Of a stretch of DNA of 64,000 nt, positions 33,148 through 42,380 are shown piece after piece (positions within the stretch are counted from its first letter, which is position 1; each line of letters opens with the position of its first letter). The translations under genes were made by a program, and so were the position numbers. The notes beneath the pieces are model-generated. The model was not told where the DNA came from. It ran no database searches and saw nothing but the letters and a program-made list of their open reading frames with translations. The stretch is from Roseococcus microcysteis (GTDB lineage Bacteria; Pseudomonadota; Alphaproteobacteria; Acetobacterales; Acetobacteraceae): NCBI RefSeq assembly GCF_014764365.1, contig NZ_CP061718.1, forward strand, positions 3,364,501-3,428,500. Reading direction: 5' to 3'.

Positions 33148-33788
33148 GGACCGAGGAGATGATCGCCCGGCTGGCCTGCGGCCTGCGGCCGGTGCGCCGG
33201 ATGCCCTCGCCCCTGGTGCTGCTGGCGCTGTGGACGCTGCTGGCCGCCGCGGTCATCGGCCTCGCGGCCCTGGTCTTCGGCACGCGGGCGGGGCTCGACC
33301 GGCCGATGACCGGCTTCGAGACGATGCACAGCCTGGCCGCGCTGCTCACCGCGCTGCTGGCCGGGCTGGCGGCCTTCGAGCTTTCCCTGCCCGACCGCGA
33401 CCGGCGCTGGGCCTGGCTGCCCCTGCCCGCCATCGGGCTGTGGCTCGGCACCATGGGCGTGGGCTGCGTGGGGGAGCTGGTGCGGCTCGGCGCCGAGGGC
33501 ATCCGCTTCCATGTCAGTTGGCACTGCCTGCAATTCATCATCGGGCTCGGCCTGCCCATGGCGGGGCTGATGCTGTGGCTGACACGGCACGCGGCCTGGA
33601 TCAGGCCTCTCCCGGTGGCGGGCTTCGGCGCGCTGTCCGCCGCCGCCTTCGCCAGCATCGGGCTGACCCTGGTGCACCCCACCTACGGGCCGCTGATGGT
33701 GCTGGCCTGGCATGGCGTGGCGGTGCTGGCCGTGACGGGGCTGGCGGCGCTGTTCGGCCCGCGCCTCGCCTGGCGCGTTCCGGCGTAA
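33144..33788 (+). CDS. nrsF: NrsF/DUF1109 anti-sigma factor
   Basis: The 214-residue product starts MRTEEMIARLACGLRPVRRM and has six predicted helices. Cys 108 (MGVGCVGEL) and Cys 128 (SWHCLQF) sit at loops in the middle, matching the two Cys positions thought to sense metals in the Caulobacter homologue. Overlap with the sigma gene (ATGA) and membrane location fit an anti-sigma factor that releases the sigma factor on stress. Confidence 0.88.
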   Translation: MRTEEMIARLACGLRPVRRMPSPLVLLALWTLLAAAVIGLAALVFGTRAGLDRPMTGFETMHSLAALLTALLAGLAAFELSLPDRDRRWAWLPLPAIGLWLGTMGVGCVGELVRLGAEGIRFHVSWHCLQFIIGLGLPMAGLMLWLTRHAAWIRPLPVAGFGALSAAAFASIGLTLVHPTYGPLMVLAWHGVAVLAVTGLAALFGPRLAWRVPA

Positions 33789-33810
33789 CCTTCCGTCCCG
33801 GCCGCACGTA
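33785..33810 (+). promoter_or_regulatory. second SigF-like promoter before the flavoprotein gene
   Basis: GTAACC (33785-33790) overlaps the nrsF stop; 16 bases later is CGTA (33807-33810) in place of CGAA. The match is weaker than at 32487, and the -10 differs by one base. It lies 30 bases before the MerA-like gene. Confidence 0.35.
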
Positions 33811-33839
33811 ACGGCCATTGACCCCGAAACGGATACCCC

Positions 33840-35300
33840 ATGGCCCACCCGCGCACCCCCCGGCTGAAGAATGGCGTGCTGCACACCGATCTCTGCGTGA
33901 TCGGCGCGGGCTCGGGCGGGCTGTCGGTGGCGGCGGGGGCGGTGCGGATGGGCGCCTCGGTCGTGCTGATCGAGAAGGGCGAGATGGGCGGCGACTGCCT
34001 GAACACGGGCTGCGTGCCGTCCAAATCCCTCATCGCCGCCGCCCATGCCGCCCATGCGGCGCGGCAAGCGAGGCGCTTCGGCATCCATCTGCCCGCGCCG
34101 GAGGTGGACTTCGCGGGCGTGCACCGCCACGTCCATGGCGTGATCGCCGCCATCGCCCCGCATGACAGCGTGGAGCGCTTCGAGGGGCTGGGCTGCACCG
34201 TGATCCGCGCTGAGGCGCGCTTCACCGGGCCGGATTTGCTGGAGGCGGGCGGGCAGGTGATCCGCGCGCGGCGCTTCGTCATCGCCACCGGCTCGCGCGC
34301 CGCGGTGCCGCCCATCCCGGGGCTGGACCGTGTGCCGCACCTCACCAATGAGAGCGTCTTCGACCTGAAGGAGCGGCCGGACCACCTGGTGGTGATGGGC
34401 GGCGGGCCGATCGGGGTGGAGATGGCCCAGGCCTTCCGCCGCCTGGGCTCGGCGGTGACGGTGCTGGAGCGCGCCACCCTCCTGCCGCGCGACGCGCCCG
34501 AGGCCGTCGCCCTGCTGCGTGGCCACCTGCTGGCTGAGGGCGTGACCATCGAGGAGGGGGCGCAGGTGGCCGCGCTGCATCCTGCCGCCGAAGGGGCGGG
34601 GTTGGAGCTGGAATTCGACCAGGCCGGCCGCCGCCGCACGCTGCGCGCCTCGCATCTGCTGGTGGCGGCGGGGCGGCAGCCCAACACCGGGCAGCTGGGG
34701 CTGGAGGCGGCGGGGGTGGACCACACCCCGCGCGGCATCACGGTGGATGGCGGGCTTCGCACCAGCAACCGGCGCATCTTCGCCATCGGCGATGTGGCGG
34801 GCGGGCCGCAATTCACGCATGTGGCGGGGTATCACGCGGGCATCGTCATCCGCCGCGCGCTGTTCGGCCTGCCGGCCAAGGTGGATTACCGCGCGCTGCC
34901 CTGGGTGACCTACACCGACCCCGAGCTCGCCCATGTGGGCATGGGCGAGGCGGAGGCGAAAGAGGCGGGCGAGGCGGTGACGGTGCTGACCGAATCCCTC
35001 TCCGGCAATGACCGCGCCCGGGCCGAGGCCGCGGGGGAGGGGCTGGTGAAGCTCGTCCTCGGCGCGCGCGGGCGCATCCTGGGCGCGACCATCCTGGCGC
35101 CGCGCGCGGGCGAGATGATCGGGCTTTGGGGGCTGGCCATCCAGAAGCGGCTGCGCGTGGGCGATGTGGCGCAGATGATGGCGCCCTATCCCACCATGTC
35201 CGAGATCTCGAAGCGGGCGGCGGGGGCCTACTACACCCCGTCGCTGTTCTCCGCGCGCACACGGTTCCTGGTGGGGCTGATCCAGCGGGTGCTTCCGTGA
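33840..35300 (+). CDS. MerA-like FAD-dependent disulfide oxidoreductase
   Basis: The 486-residue protein has the class I pyridine nucleotide-disulfide layout. FAD site: LCVIGAGSGGLSVAAGA; redox pair: GGDCLNTGCVPSK; NAD(P) site: VVMGGGPIGVEMAQAF; FAD ribityl site: RIFAIGDVAGG. The C-terminal active segment is APYPTMSEI. Tyr replaces the His of lipoamide and glutathione reductases, as in mercuric reductase. It lacks both the N-terminal HMA domain and the C-terminal vicinal Cys pair of MerA, so mercury reduction is doubtful. Confidence 0.85.
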   Translation: MAHPRTPRLKNGVLHTDLCVIGAGSGGLSVAAGAVRMGASVVLIEKGEMGGDCLNTGCVPSKSLIAAAHAAHAARQARRFGIHLPAPEVDFAGVHRHVHGVIAAIAPHDSVERFEGLGCTVIRAEARFTGPDLLEAGGQVIRARRFVIATGSRAAVPPIPGLDRVPHLTNESVFDLKERPDHLVVMGGGPIGVEMAQAFRRLGSAVTVLERATLLPRDAPEAVALLRGHLLAEGVTIEEGAQVAALHPAAEGAGLELEFDQAGRRRTLRASHLLVAAGRQPNTGQLGLEAAGVDHTPRGITVDGGLRTSNRRIFAIGDVAGGPQFTHVAGYHAGIVIRRALFGLPAKVDYRALPWVTYTDPELAHVGMGEAEAKEAGEAVTVLTESLSGNDRARAEAAGEGLVKLVLGARGRILGATILAPRAGEMIGLWGLAIQKRLRVGDVAQMMAPYPTMSEISKRAAGAYYTPSLFSARTRFLVGLIQRVLP

Positions 35301-35998
35301 GAATGCTGCGCGACCGGCGGCTGTGGCTGGCCCTTGCGGCTGTGGCGCTGGTGCTGGCGCTGCGCTTCACGGGGCTGGGCGACTTCCTCTCGCTGGAGAC
35401 GCTGGCGCGGCACCGGGCCACGCTGTCGGGCTTCGTGGCGGGGAATGCGGTGCTGGCGGGGCTGGTCTATGTGGCGGTCTATGCGGCGGCGGTGGCGCTT
35501 TCCGTGCCGGGGGCGGTGATCCTGACGCTGGCGGGCGGCTTCCTCTTCGGCGCGTTCTGGGGCACGGCGCTGGCGGTGGTGGGGGCGACGCTGGGGGCGA
35601 CGGGCGTCTTCCTCTTCGCGGGGCTGCTCTTCGGCGAGAAGGCGCTGGACCGCTTCGGCGCGCCGGCGCGGCGCCTGGCCGAGGCCATCCGGCGCAACGC
35701 GGCCTCCTATCTGCTGGTGCTGCGGCTGGTGCCGCTGTTCCCCTTCTTCCTGGTGAATTTGGTGCCGGCCTTCGTGGGGGTGCGGCTGCCGGTCTATGTC
35801 GTGACCACCTTCCTCGGCATCATTCCCGGCACGGCCGTGTTCAGCCTGACCGGGGCGGGGCTGGGCAATATCCTGGATGCGGGCGGCACGCTGGACCTGC
35901 GTTCGGTGCTTTCGCCGGAAATCCTGGCGGGGCTGCTGGGGCTGGCGGCGCTGTCGCTGGCCGCGATTCCGCTGCGCAAGCGCCTGGCCGCGCGCTGA
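35297..35998 (+). CDS. TVP38/TMEM64 (VTT domain) membrane protein
   Basis: The 233-residue product has five to six helices and the VTT core: LSVPGAVILTLAGGFLFGAF, then GTALAVVGATLGATGVFLFA and VLRLVPLFPFFLVNLVPAF. Substrates are unsettled; VTT proteins are linked to lipid scrambling and metal stress. The GTG start overlaps the flavoprotein stop as GTGA; ATG 35303 is an alternative. This order (MerA-like reductase then VTT protein) recurs in bacteria, so a shared stress role is likely. Confidence 0.85.
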   Translation: MRMLRDRRLWLALAAVALVLALRFTGLGDFLSLETLARHRATLSGFVAGNAVLAGLVYVAVYAAAVALSVPGAVILTLAGGFLFGAFWGTALAVVGATLGATGVFLFAGLLFGEKALDRFGAPARRLAEAIRRNAASYLLVLRLVPLFPFFLVNLVPAFVGVRLPVYVVTTFLGIIPGTAVFSLTGAGLGNILDAGGTLDLRSVLSPEILAGLLGLAALSLAAIPLRKRLAAR

Positions 35999-36066
35999 CC
36001 ATGCCTTGCCACCCCGTCCGGTGGGGCCCACCTGCCCATCCAGCCGCGTTGTGAAGGAGCCTGAGC

Positions 36067-37020
36067 TTGTCCATCCGTACCCAGGACGCCCCGCGCCTGA
36101 ACCCGGCCAAGTTCCAGCACCCCGAGGTGACGCTGAAGGGCGAGCGCCGGGCGAGCGTGGCGCTGACTTCCCTCGACACGCTGTGGGTGAACACCGGCAC
36201 GCTGTGCAACATCACCTGCGCGAACTGCTACATCGAGAGCAGCCCGCGCAACGACGCGCTGGTCTACATCACGCCCGCCGAGGTCGCTTCCTATCTGGAC
36301 GAGGCGGAAGGGATGGGCGTGCGCGAGGTGGGTTTCACCGGCGGCGAGCCCTTCATGAATCCGGGCCTGGTGCCCATGCTGGACGACGTGCTGTCGCGCG
36401 GGCTGCGCGCCCTGGTGCTGACCAACGCCATGCAGCCAATGCGCCGCTATGCCGAGCCGCTGGCCGCGCTCCTGGCGAAGCATGGGGGCGAGCGGCTGGT
36501 GGTGCGCGTCAGCCTCGACCACCACGACGCGGCGGTGCATGACATCGAGCGCGGCGCGGGCAGCTATGCCCGCACCCTGGAAGGGCTGGAATGGTTGGCG
36601 CGGGAGGGCTTCACGATCCATGTGGCCGGCCGCGTCGGCTTCGGCCATGACGGGGAGGCGGCGATGCGCGCGGGCTATGCGGCGGTCTTCGCGCGCCACG
36701 GCATTCCGGTGGATGCCACGGACCCCGTGGCGCTGATGCTGTTCCCGGAGATGGATGCGGGGCGCGACGTGCCCGAGATCACGGAATCCTGCTGGGGCAT
36801 CCTGGGCAAGTCGCCGGACAGCCTGATGTGCGCCTCCTCGCGCATGGTGGTGAAGCGCAAGGGCGCCGAACGGCCCGCGGTGCTGGCCTGCACCCTGCTG
36901 GCCTATGACGCGCGCTTCGAGCTGGGCGCCACGCTGGAAGAGGCCGCGCGGCCCGTTTCGCTGAACCACCCACATTGCGCGACCTTCTGCGTGCTGGGCG
37001 GGGCGTCCTGCTCGCGCTGA
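36067..37020 (+). CDS. radical SAM protein of unknown substrate
   Basis: The 317-residue product begins at TTG 36067, fixed by AAGGAG seven bases upstream. The cluster site is TLCNITCANCYIE with Cys 47, 51 and 54. GFTGGEPFMNPGLV is the GGE motif that contacts SAM, and VRVSLDHHDAAVHD follows. The tail is Cys-rich (C304, C308, C315, plus Cys near 263, 277 and 290), suggesting a second cluster as in SPASM-type enzymes. No precursor peptide gene is visible. The substrate is unknown. Confidence 0.85.
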   Translation: MSIRTQDAPRLNPAKFQHPEVTLKGERRASVALTSLDTLWVNTGTLCNITCANCYIESSPRNDALVYITPAEVASYLDEAEGMGVREVGFTGGEPFMNPGLVPMLDDVLSRGLRALVLTNAMQPMRRYAEPLAALLAKHGGERLVVRVSLDHHDAAVHDIERGAGSYARTLEGLEWLAREGFTIHVAGRVGFGHDGEAAMRAGYAAVFARHGIPVDATDPVALMLFPEMDAGRDVPEITESCWGILGKSPDSLMCASSRMVVKRKGAERPAVLACTLLAYDARFELGATLEEAARPVSLNHPHCATFCVLGGASCSR

Positions 37021-37066
37021 GCGGGCCCGTCTGGTCGGCCCCTCCGGCGCGGGGTAAATCATCCGG

Positions 37067-38461
37067 ATGGATTTCGACACGGTCTATGACGTGCTGGTGG
37101 TGGGGGGCGGCAATGCCGCGCTGTCCGCCGCCATCACCGCCCGCAAGCTCGGCGCCTCCGTCGTGGTGGCGGAGCACGCCCCCCGCCCGATGCGCGGCGG
37201 CAATTCGCGCCACACCCGCAACCTCCGCGCGCTGCACCCGGCCCCGACCGAGGTGCTGACGGAAAGCTACCTCGAGGAGGAATACTGGGACGACCTGCTG
37301 CGCGTCACCGGCGGCCGCACGGATGAGCATCTGGCCCGCATGTGCATCCGCGCGAGCGAGCACGCGCCGGGCTTCCTGCGGGATTGCGGGGTGGTGTTCC
37401 AGCCCTCGCTCTCCGGCACGCTGTCCTTGTCGCGCACCAACGCCTTCTTCCTGGGCGGCGGCAAGGCGCTGGTGAACGCGCTGTATCGCACGGCGGAGAA
37501 GCTCGGCATCACCATCCTCTACGACACCGAGGTGCAGCACATCGCGGTGGAGGAGGGCCATGCGACCGAGGCCATCGTCTCCTGGCGGGGCTTTCCGCAG
37601 CGCATCCGCTTCAAGGCGCTGGTGGCCTCGGCCGGCGGGTTCCAGGCGAACCGCGAATGGCTGCGGCAATACTGGGGCGATGCGGCCGACCGCTTCCAGG
37701 TGCGCGGCACGCCCTATGCCCAGGGCACGGTGCTGAAGGATTTGCTGGCCTCGGGCGTGCAGGAGGTGGGCGACCCCACCCAGTTCCATGCCGTGGCCAA
37801 TGACGCGCGCGCGCCGATGGAGGATGGCGGGCTGGCCATGCGGCTGGACTGCGTGCCCTTCTCCATCGTGGTGAACCAGAAGGTCGAGCGCTTCTACGAC
37901 GAGGGCGAGGATGTCTGGCCCAAGCGCTACGCCATTTGGGGGCGGATGATCGCGCAGCAGCCGATGTCGCGCGCCTATGCCATCACGGACAGCAAGGCGC
38001 TGCACAACTACCTGCCCAGCGTGTTTCCGCCGATGAAGGCGAACAGCATCCGCGAGTTGGCGGGCATGCTGGACCTTGATCCGGACAAGCTGGAAGCCCT
38101 GGTGGCCGAATACAACGCCAGCGTGCGGGACGGGACCTTCACGCCCATGAAGCCCGATGACTGCCGCACGGAGGGCCTGACGCCGCCCAAGAGCCATTGG
38201 GCACGGCGGATTGATACGCCGCCCTTCATCGGCCACCCGCTGGCGCCGGGCATCACCTTCACCTTCCTGGGCGTGAAGGTGAACGACAAGGCGCGCGTGA
38301 TCATGGCGGACGGCAAGCCGAGTGCGAACATGTTCGCGAGCGGCGAGATCATGGCTGGCAACATCCTGGGCCAGGGCTATCTGGCGGGTTTCGGAATGAC
38401 GATCGGCACCGTCTTCGGGCGGCTGGCCGGGGAGGGGGCGGCCCAAAATGCGCGAAACTGA
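37067..38461 (+). CDS. tcuA: FAD-dependent tricarballylate dehydrogenase TcuA
   Basis: The 464-residue flavoprotein belongs to the fumarate reductase/succinate dehydrogenase flavoprotein group. FAD site: YDVLVVGGGNAALSAAITAR; later RTNAFFLGGGKALVNALYR and ASGEIMAGNILGQGYLAGFG. It lacks a haem or Tat signal. The overlap with TcuB (14 bases) supports TcuA, which oxidises tricarballylate to cis-aconitate. A related tricarboxylate substrate is possible. No TcuC carrier or TcuR regulator is adjacent. Confidence 0.86.
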   Translation: MDFDTVYDVLVVGGGNAALSAAITARKLGASVVVAEHAPRPMRGGNSRHTRNLRALHPAPTEVLTESYLEEEYWDDLLRVTGGRTDEHLARMCIRASEHAPGFLRDCGVVFQPSLSGTLSLSRTNAFFLGGGKALVNALYRTAEKLGITILYDTEVQHIAVEEGHATEAIVSWRGFPQRIRFKALVASAGGFQANREWLRQYWGDAADRFQVRGTPYAQGTVLKDLLASGVQEVGDPTQFHAVANDARAPMEDGGLAMRLDCVPFSIVVNQKVERFYDEGEDVWPKRYAIWGRMIAQQPMSRAYAITDSKALHNYLPSVFPPMKANSIRELAGMLDLDPDKLEALVAEYNASVRDGTFTPMKPDDCRTEGLTPPKSHWARRIDTPPFIGHPLAPGITFTFLGVKVNDKARVIMADGKPSANMFASGEIMAGNILGQGYLAGFGMTIGTVFGRLAGEGAAQNARN

Positions 38462-39611
38462 GACCACGGCCGAAGCCCGGCGGCAGATGGAAATCTGCAA
38501 TGCCTGCCGCTATTGCGAGGGGTATTGCGCGGTCTTCCCCGCCATGGCGATGCGGCGGGAATTCTCGACCGGCGACCTCACGCACCTGGCGAACCTCTGC
38601 CATGGCTGCAAGGGCTGCTACCACGCCTGCCAATACGCGCCGCCGCACGCCTTTGGGGTGAACATCCCGCAGACCTTCGCCACGCTCCGCGCCGAGAGCT
38701 ATGCCGAATACGCCTGGCCGCCGGCGATGGGCCGGCTGTTCGAGCGCAACGGCACGGTGGTGGTGCTGGTGACCTTCCTGGCGCTGACCGCCGTGCTGCT
38801 GCTGACCATGGGGCTGCAGGACCCGGCCATCCTCTACACCGCGCAAACCGGCACGGGCGCCTTCTTCCGCGTGATCCCCTATTGGCTGATGACGGGGCTG
38901 GCGACGGTTACCTTCGGCTATGCGCTCTTCGCCATGGCGATGGGCGCGCTGCGCTATTGGCGCGCGACGGCCCCTGGCGCGGGCCAAAGGCCCATCACGC
39001 CGGCACCCGTCGCCACGGCGGCCTTCGACATCCTGACGCTGCGCAACCTGGGCGGCGGCGGGCATGGCTGCAACGACATTGACGACAGCTTCGCGCAGAA
39101 GCGGCGCTGGCTGCACCACGCCATGTTCTACGGCTTCATGCTGTGCTTCGCGGCGACGACGACGGGCGCCTTCTACCACCACTTCCTGGGCTGGAAGTCA
39201 CCGCACCATTTCCTGAGCCTGCCGGTGCAGTTCGGCACCTGGGGCGGCGTGCTGCTGTGCATCGGCACGGCAGGGCTGATCTGGGTGAAGACGGTGACGG
39301 ACCCGGGACCGGTGTCGAAGAAGTTGCTGGGCAGCGAATACGCCATGCTGTCGCTGCTGTTCCTGGTGTCCATCACCGGGCTGCTGCTGCTGGTGGTGCG
39401 GCACACGGGGGCGATGGGCGTGATGCTGGCGGTGCATCTGGGCCTCGTGCTCGCCTTCTTCCTGGTGCTGCCCTACAGCAAGATGGTGCATGGGGTGTAT
39501 CGGGGCCTCGCCCTGCTGCGGAACGCGCAGGAGCGTGGCGCGGAGGTGGGCGCCGCCCCGGCCAAGGCGCCCTCCGGCAAGGCCACGCTGAAGGCGGCCA
39601 GCGCGAGCTGA
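38448..39611 (+). CDS. tcuB: tricarballylate utilisation protein TcuB
   Basis: The 387-residue protein has two iron-sulfur motifs at the N-terminus, CNACRYCEGYCAVFP (Cys 17-27) and CHGCKGCYHACQY (Cys 51-61), then about six helices with His residues suited to b-type haem. TcuB reoxidises the FADH2 of TcuA and feeds electrons to the quinone pool. A hydrophilic Ala/Lys-rich tail ends the protein. It starts within tcuA. Confidence 0.9.
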   Translation: MRETETTAEARRQMEICNACRYCEGYCAVFPAMAMRREFSTGDLTHLANLCHGCKGCYHACQYAPPHAFGVNIPQTFATLRAESYAEYAWPPAMGRLFERNGTVVVLVTFLALTAVLLLTMGLQDPAILYTAQTGTGAFFRVIPYWLMTGLATVTFGYALFAMAMGALRYWRATAPGAGQRPITPAPVATAAFDILTLRNLGGGGHGCNDIDDSFAQKRRWLHHAMFYGFMLCFAATTTGAFYHHFLGWKSPHHFLSLPVQFGTWGGVLLCIGTAGLIWVKTVTDPGPVSKKLLGSEYAMLSLLFLVSITGLLLLVVRHTGAMGVMLAVHLGLVLAFFLVLPYSKMVHGVYRGLALLRNAQERGAEVGAAPAKAPSGKATLKAASAS

Positions 39612-39648
39612 GGGGGTGCCCCTGCCGCATCTTAGAACTGACCGTCGA

Positions 39649-39757
39649 GGATCCGGCCGCAACGCGGCCGGCGCCGCCCAACCGACAGCGCCAACCGGAG
39701 CACCCGTCGCGCGGCGCAGCCAAGCGCGCGGAGCGCGCGCCCGGCGCCTGAGGGCGA
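39649..39757 (+). repeat. structured GC-rich repeat, dispersed copy B
   Basis: It contains ATCCGGCCGCAACGCGGCCG, CACCCGTCGCGCGGCG, GCGCGCGGAGCGCGCGCC and GGCGCCTGAGGGCG in the same order as each unit at 46441-46840. It fills the 171-base gap between the convergent tcuB and lpd genes. AAAAATAAAA follows directly and is one of few A-rich stretches in the window. Confidence 0.75.
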
Positions 39758-39782
39758 AAAATAAAACGCTCGCCCTCGCAAC

Positions 39783-41174
39783 TTAGATATGAAGCGCGCG
39801 CCCTGCGACAGCGAGCGCCGCTTCCTTCACCGCCTCGTTCAGCGAGGGATGCGCGTGGCAGGTCCGCGCCACATCCTCGCTCGACGCGCCGAACTCCATC
39901 GCCAGCGCGATCTCCGCGATCAGCGTGCCGGCATCCGGCCCGATGATGTGGGCACCCAGCAGGCGGTCCGTCTTGTCGTCGGCCAGCAGCTTCACGAAGC
40001 CGTCCAGCTCGCCCATGGCGCGGGCGCGGCCATTGGCGGTGAAGGGGAATTTTCCGACTTTGTAGCCCTGGCCGCGGGCCTTGAGCATCTCCTCGGTCTC
40101 GCCGACCGAGGCGACCTCCGGCCAGGTGTAGACCACGCCCGGAATGGTCAGCGGGTTGAGGTGCGGCTTCTGGCCGACCAGCTGCTCGGCGAGCGCCACG
40201 CCCTCCTCCTCGGCCTTGTGGGCCAGCATGGGGCCGGCGATGGCGTCACCGATGGCCCAGATGCCCGGGACATTGGTCGCGAAATGCCCATCGGTGGCGA
40301 CGCGGCCGCGATCGTCCAGCGCCACGCCCGCTTCCTCCAAACCGAGGCCCGCCAGATACGGGCGGCGGCCGATGGCCAGCAGCACCACATCGGCGCGCAG
40401 CGTCTCGGCCGCGCCGCCGGCGGCGGGCTCCAGCGTCAGGTCCACGCCATCGGCGTCCACCTTCGCACCCGTCACCTTGGTCTTGAGGCGGAACTTGAAG
40501 CCCTGCTTGCCCAGCACGCGCTCGAAGGCCTTGCCGACCTCGGTGTCCATGGCGGGCACCAGGCGGTCGAGGAATTCCACCACCGTCACTTCCGCGCCCA
40601 GGCGGCGCCAGACGCTGCCCAGCTCCAGCCCGATATAGCCGCCGCCGATGACGACCAGGTGCTTCGGCACCTCGGACAGCTCCAGGCCGCCCGTGCTGGT
40701 GACGACGCGCTTCTCATCCACCTCGACGCCGGGGAGCGGGATGCTCTCGCTGCCGGTCGCGATGACGATGTGCTTCGTTTCGTATTCGGTGCCGTCCACG
40801 GCCACCTTGCCGGGCGAGACGATGCGCCCCGCACCCTTCAGCCAGGTCACCTTGTTCTTCTTGAACAGGAATTCGATGCCCTTGACGTTGGCCGAGACGA
40901 CCTCGCCCTTGCGGGCCTGCATCCGCGCGAGGTCGAGGGTCACGCCGCCCACCTGCACGCCATGGTCGGCCAGCTTGTGCAGGGCCTCCTCGTAATGCTC
41001 GGAGCTTTGCAGCAGCGCCTTGGAGGGGATGCAGCCCACATTCAGGCAGGTGCCGCCCAGCGTGGCGCGCTTCTCCACGCAGGCGACCTTGAGACCCAGC
41101 TGCGCGGCGCGGATGGCGCACACATAGCCGCCGGGGCCAGCCCCGATCACGATGACGTCGAACGCTTCGGACAT
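39783..41174 (-). CDS. lpdA: dihydrolipoyl dehydrogenase
   Basis: From ATG 41174 ([19 protein letters not shown]) the product is 463 residues. The redox pair is in [16 protein letters not shown]; the NAD site is [16 protein letters not shown]; the FAD site is [20 protein letters not shown]; and the catalytic His-Glu is [16 protein letters not shown]. It is the E3 subunit of 2-oxo acid dehydrogenase complexes. No E1 or E2 gene is adjacent. Unlike the MerA-like protein at 33840, all E3 residues are present. Confidence 0.94.
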   Translation of the reverse strand: MSEAFDVIVIGAGPGGYVCAIRAAQLGLKVACVEKRATLGGTCLNVGCIPSKALLQSSEHYEEALHKLADHGVQVGGVTLDLARMQARKGEVVSANVKGIEFLFKKNKVTWLKGAGRIVSPGKVAVDGTEYETKHIVIATGSESIPLPGVEVDEKRVVTSTGGLELSEVPKHLVVIGGGYIGLELGSVWRRLGAEVTVVEFLDRLVPAMDTEVGKAFERVLGKQGFKFRLKTKVTGAKVDADGVDLTLEPAAGGAAETLRADVVLLAIGRRPYLAGLGLEEAGVALDDRGRVATDGHFATNVPGIWAIGDAIAGPMLAHKAEEEGVALAEQLVGQKPHLNPLTIPGVVYTWPEVASVGETEEMLKARGQGYKVGKFPFTANGRARAMGELDGFVKLLADDKTDRLLGAHIIGPDAGTLIAEIALAMEFGASSEDVARTCHAHPSLNEAVKEAALAVAGRALHI

Positions 41175-41338
41175 GTTCTGCCCCTCAACCCGGAAATGCG
41201 GGCGGACCTTGGCGCGGGGCGGCCCAGGATGCAAGGCGCGACGGCACACTCCTGCTTGGCAAAGGGCGCGGGCGCGGTCCACCATGGCCACGTCAAGGGC
41301 GCCGGCAGATGCGCCCTGCCCGAAGGAGGAGCTTCCGC

Positions 41339-42328
41339 ATGAGTTTCAAGCCCGGCCCGTTTCCGCGCCGCACCGCCCTTGCCGCCGCCGTGGCCGCGCC
41401 GCTGGCGGCACCCCGCCTCGCCGGCGCCCAGGCCGCCTTCCCGACGCGCGCCGTGCGCCTGATCGTGCCCTGGCCGCCGGGCGGCAGCTCCGACGTGCAG
41501 CTGCGCAACCTGGCGGAAATGGCCCAGCGGCATCTGGGCCAGCCCGTGGTGATCGAGAACCGGGCCGGCGCCGGCGGCACGCTGCACGCCATCCACATGG
41601 CGCGCGAGGCGCGGCCCGATGGCTACACGGTGGGGCAGATGCACCTCTCCGTCGTCCGCCGGCCCTTCCTGGTGCGCCAGCCGCAATGGGACTCCACGAC
41701 GGACTTCACCCACATCATCGGGCTGACGGGCTGGCTCTTCGGCATCGCGGTGCGGGCCGACAGCCCCATCCGCACCTTCCAGGACCTGCTGGCCGAGGCG
41801 CGCCGCCGGCCGGGTGAGCTGAGCTATTCCACCTCCGGCATCGCCACCACCAACCACCTGGCGATGGAGGATATCTCGGCGCGGGAGCGGGTGGAGTTCA
41901 CCCATGTCCCGTTCCGCGGCGCCACCGAGGGCATCACTGCCGTGCTGGGCGGGCAGGTGACCATGATCGCCGACAGCTCCACCTGGGCGCCGCATGTGGA
42001 GGCGGGGCGGATGCGCGCGCTGTGCGTCTGGAGCGCCGAGCGCGCGCCGCGCTTCCCCGACGTGCCGACCCTGCGCGAGCTGGGCTATGACATCGTGGTC
42101 ACCTCCAACTACGGCATCAGCGGCCCGCCGCGGATGGACCCGGGCATCGTCCGCATCCTGCATGACGCCTTCAAGCAGGCGCTGATGAGCGAGGAGAACA
42201 CCCGCGTCCGCAACCAGTTCGACATGCCGACCGTCTATCTGGACAGCGAGCAGTATCGCGACTTCATCGTCCAGCGCGCGGCCTATGAGCGCGAGATCGT
42301 GACGCGCCTCGGCATCCGCATGGAATGA
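41339..42328 (+). CDS. Bug/TctC-family periplasmic binding protein
   Basis: From ATG 41339, with AAGGAGGAG upstream, the product is 329 residues. A signal (PRRTALAAAVAAPLAAPRLA) ends near AGAQA. Bug features follow: FPTRAVRLIVPWPPGGSSDV, VVIENRAGAGGT and HVPFRGATEGITAVLGGQV. Such proteins bind carboxylates for tripartite tricarboxylate transporters. No TctAB genes lie nearby, so it is an orphan. Nearness to tcuAB suggests a tricarboxylate ligand but does not prove it. An intrinsic terminator follows. Confidence 0.92.
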   Translation: MSFKPGPFPRRTALAAAVAAPLAAPRLAGAQAAFPTRAVRLIVPWPPGGSSDVQLRNLAEMAQRHLGQPVVIENRAGAGGTLHAIHMAREARPDGYTVGQMHLSVVRRPFLVRQPQWDSTTDFTHIIGLTGWLFGIAVRADSPIRTFQDLLAEARRRPGELSYSTSGIATTNHLAMEDISARERVEFTHVPFRGATEGITAVLGGQVTMIADSSTWAPHVEAGRMRALCVWSAERAPRFPDVPTLRELGYDIVVTSNYGISGPPRMDPGIVRILHDAFKQALMSEENTRVRNQFDMPTVYLDSEQYRDFIVQRAAYEREIVTRLGIRME

Positions 42329-42335
42329 TGCCTCC

Positions 42336-42364
42336 GGGGGCGCGGCCGTCGCGCCCCCCTTTTT
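42336..42364 (+). terminator. intrinsic terminator after the Bug-protein gene
   Basis: GGGGGCGCG (42336-42344) pairs perfectly with CGCGCCCCC (42350-42358) around five bases, followed by CTTTTT. It starts 8 bases after the stop codon and lies just before the hydrolase gene, which then needs its own promoter or read-through. Confidence 0.85.
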
Positions 42365-42380
42365 CCGGAACCCGCCCCGC

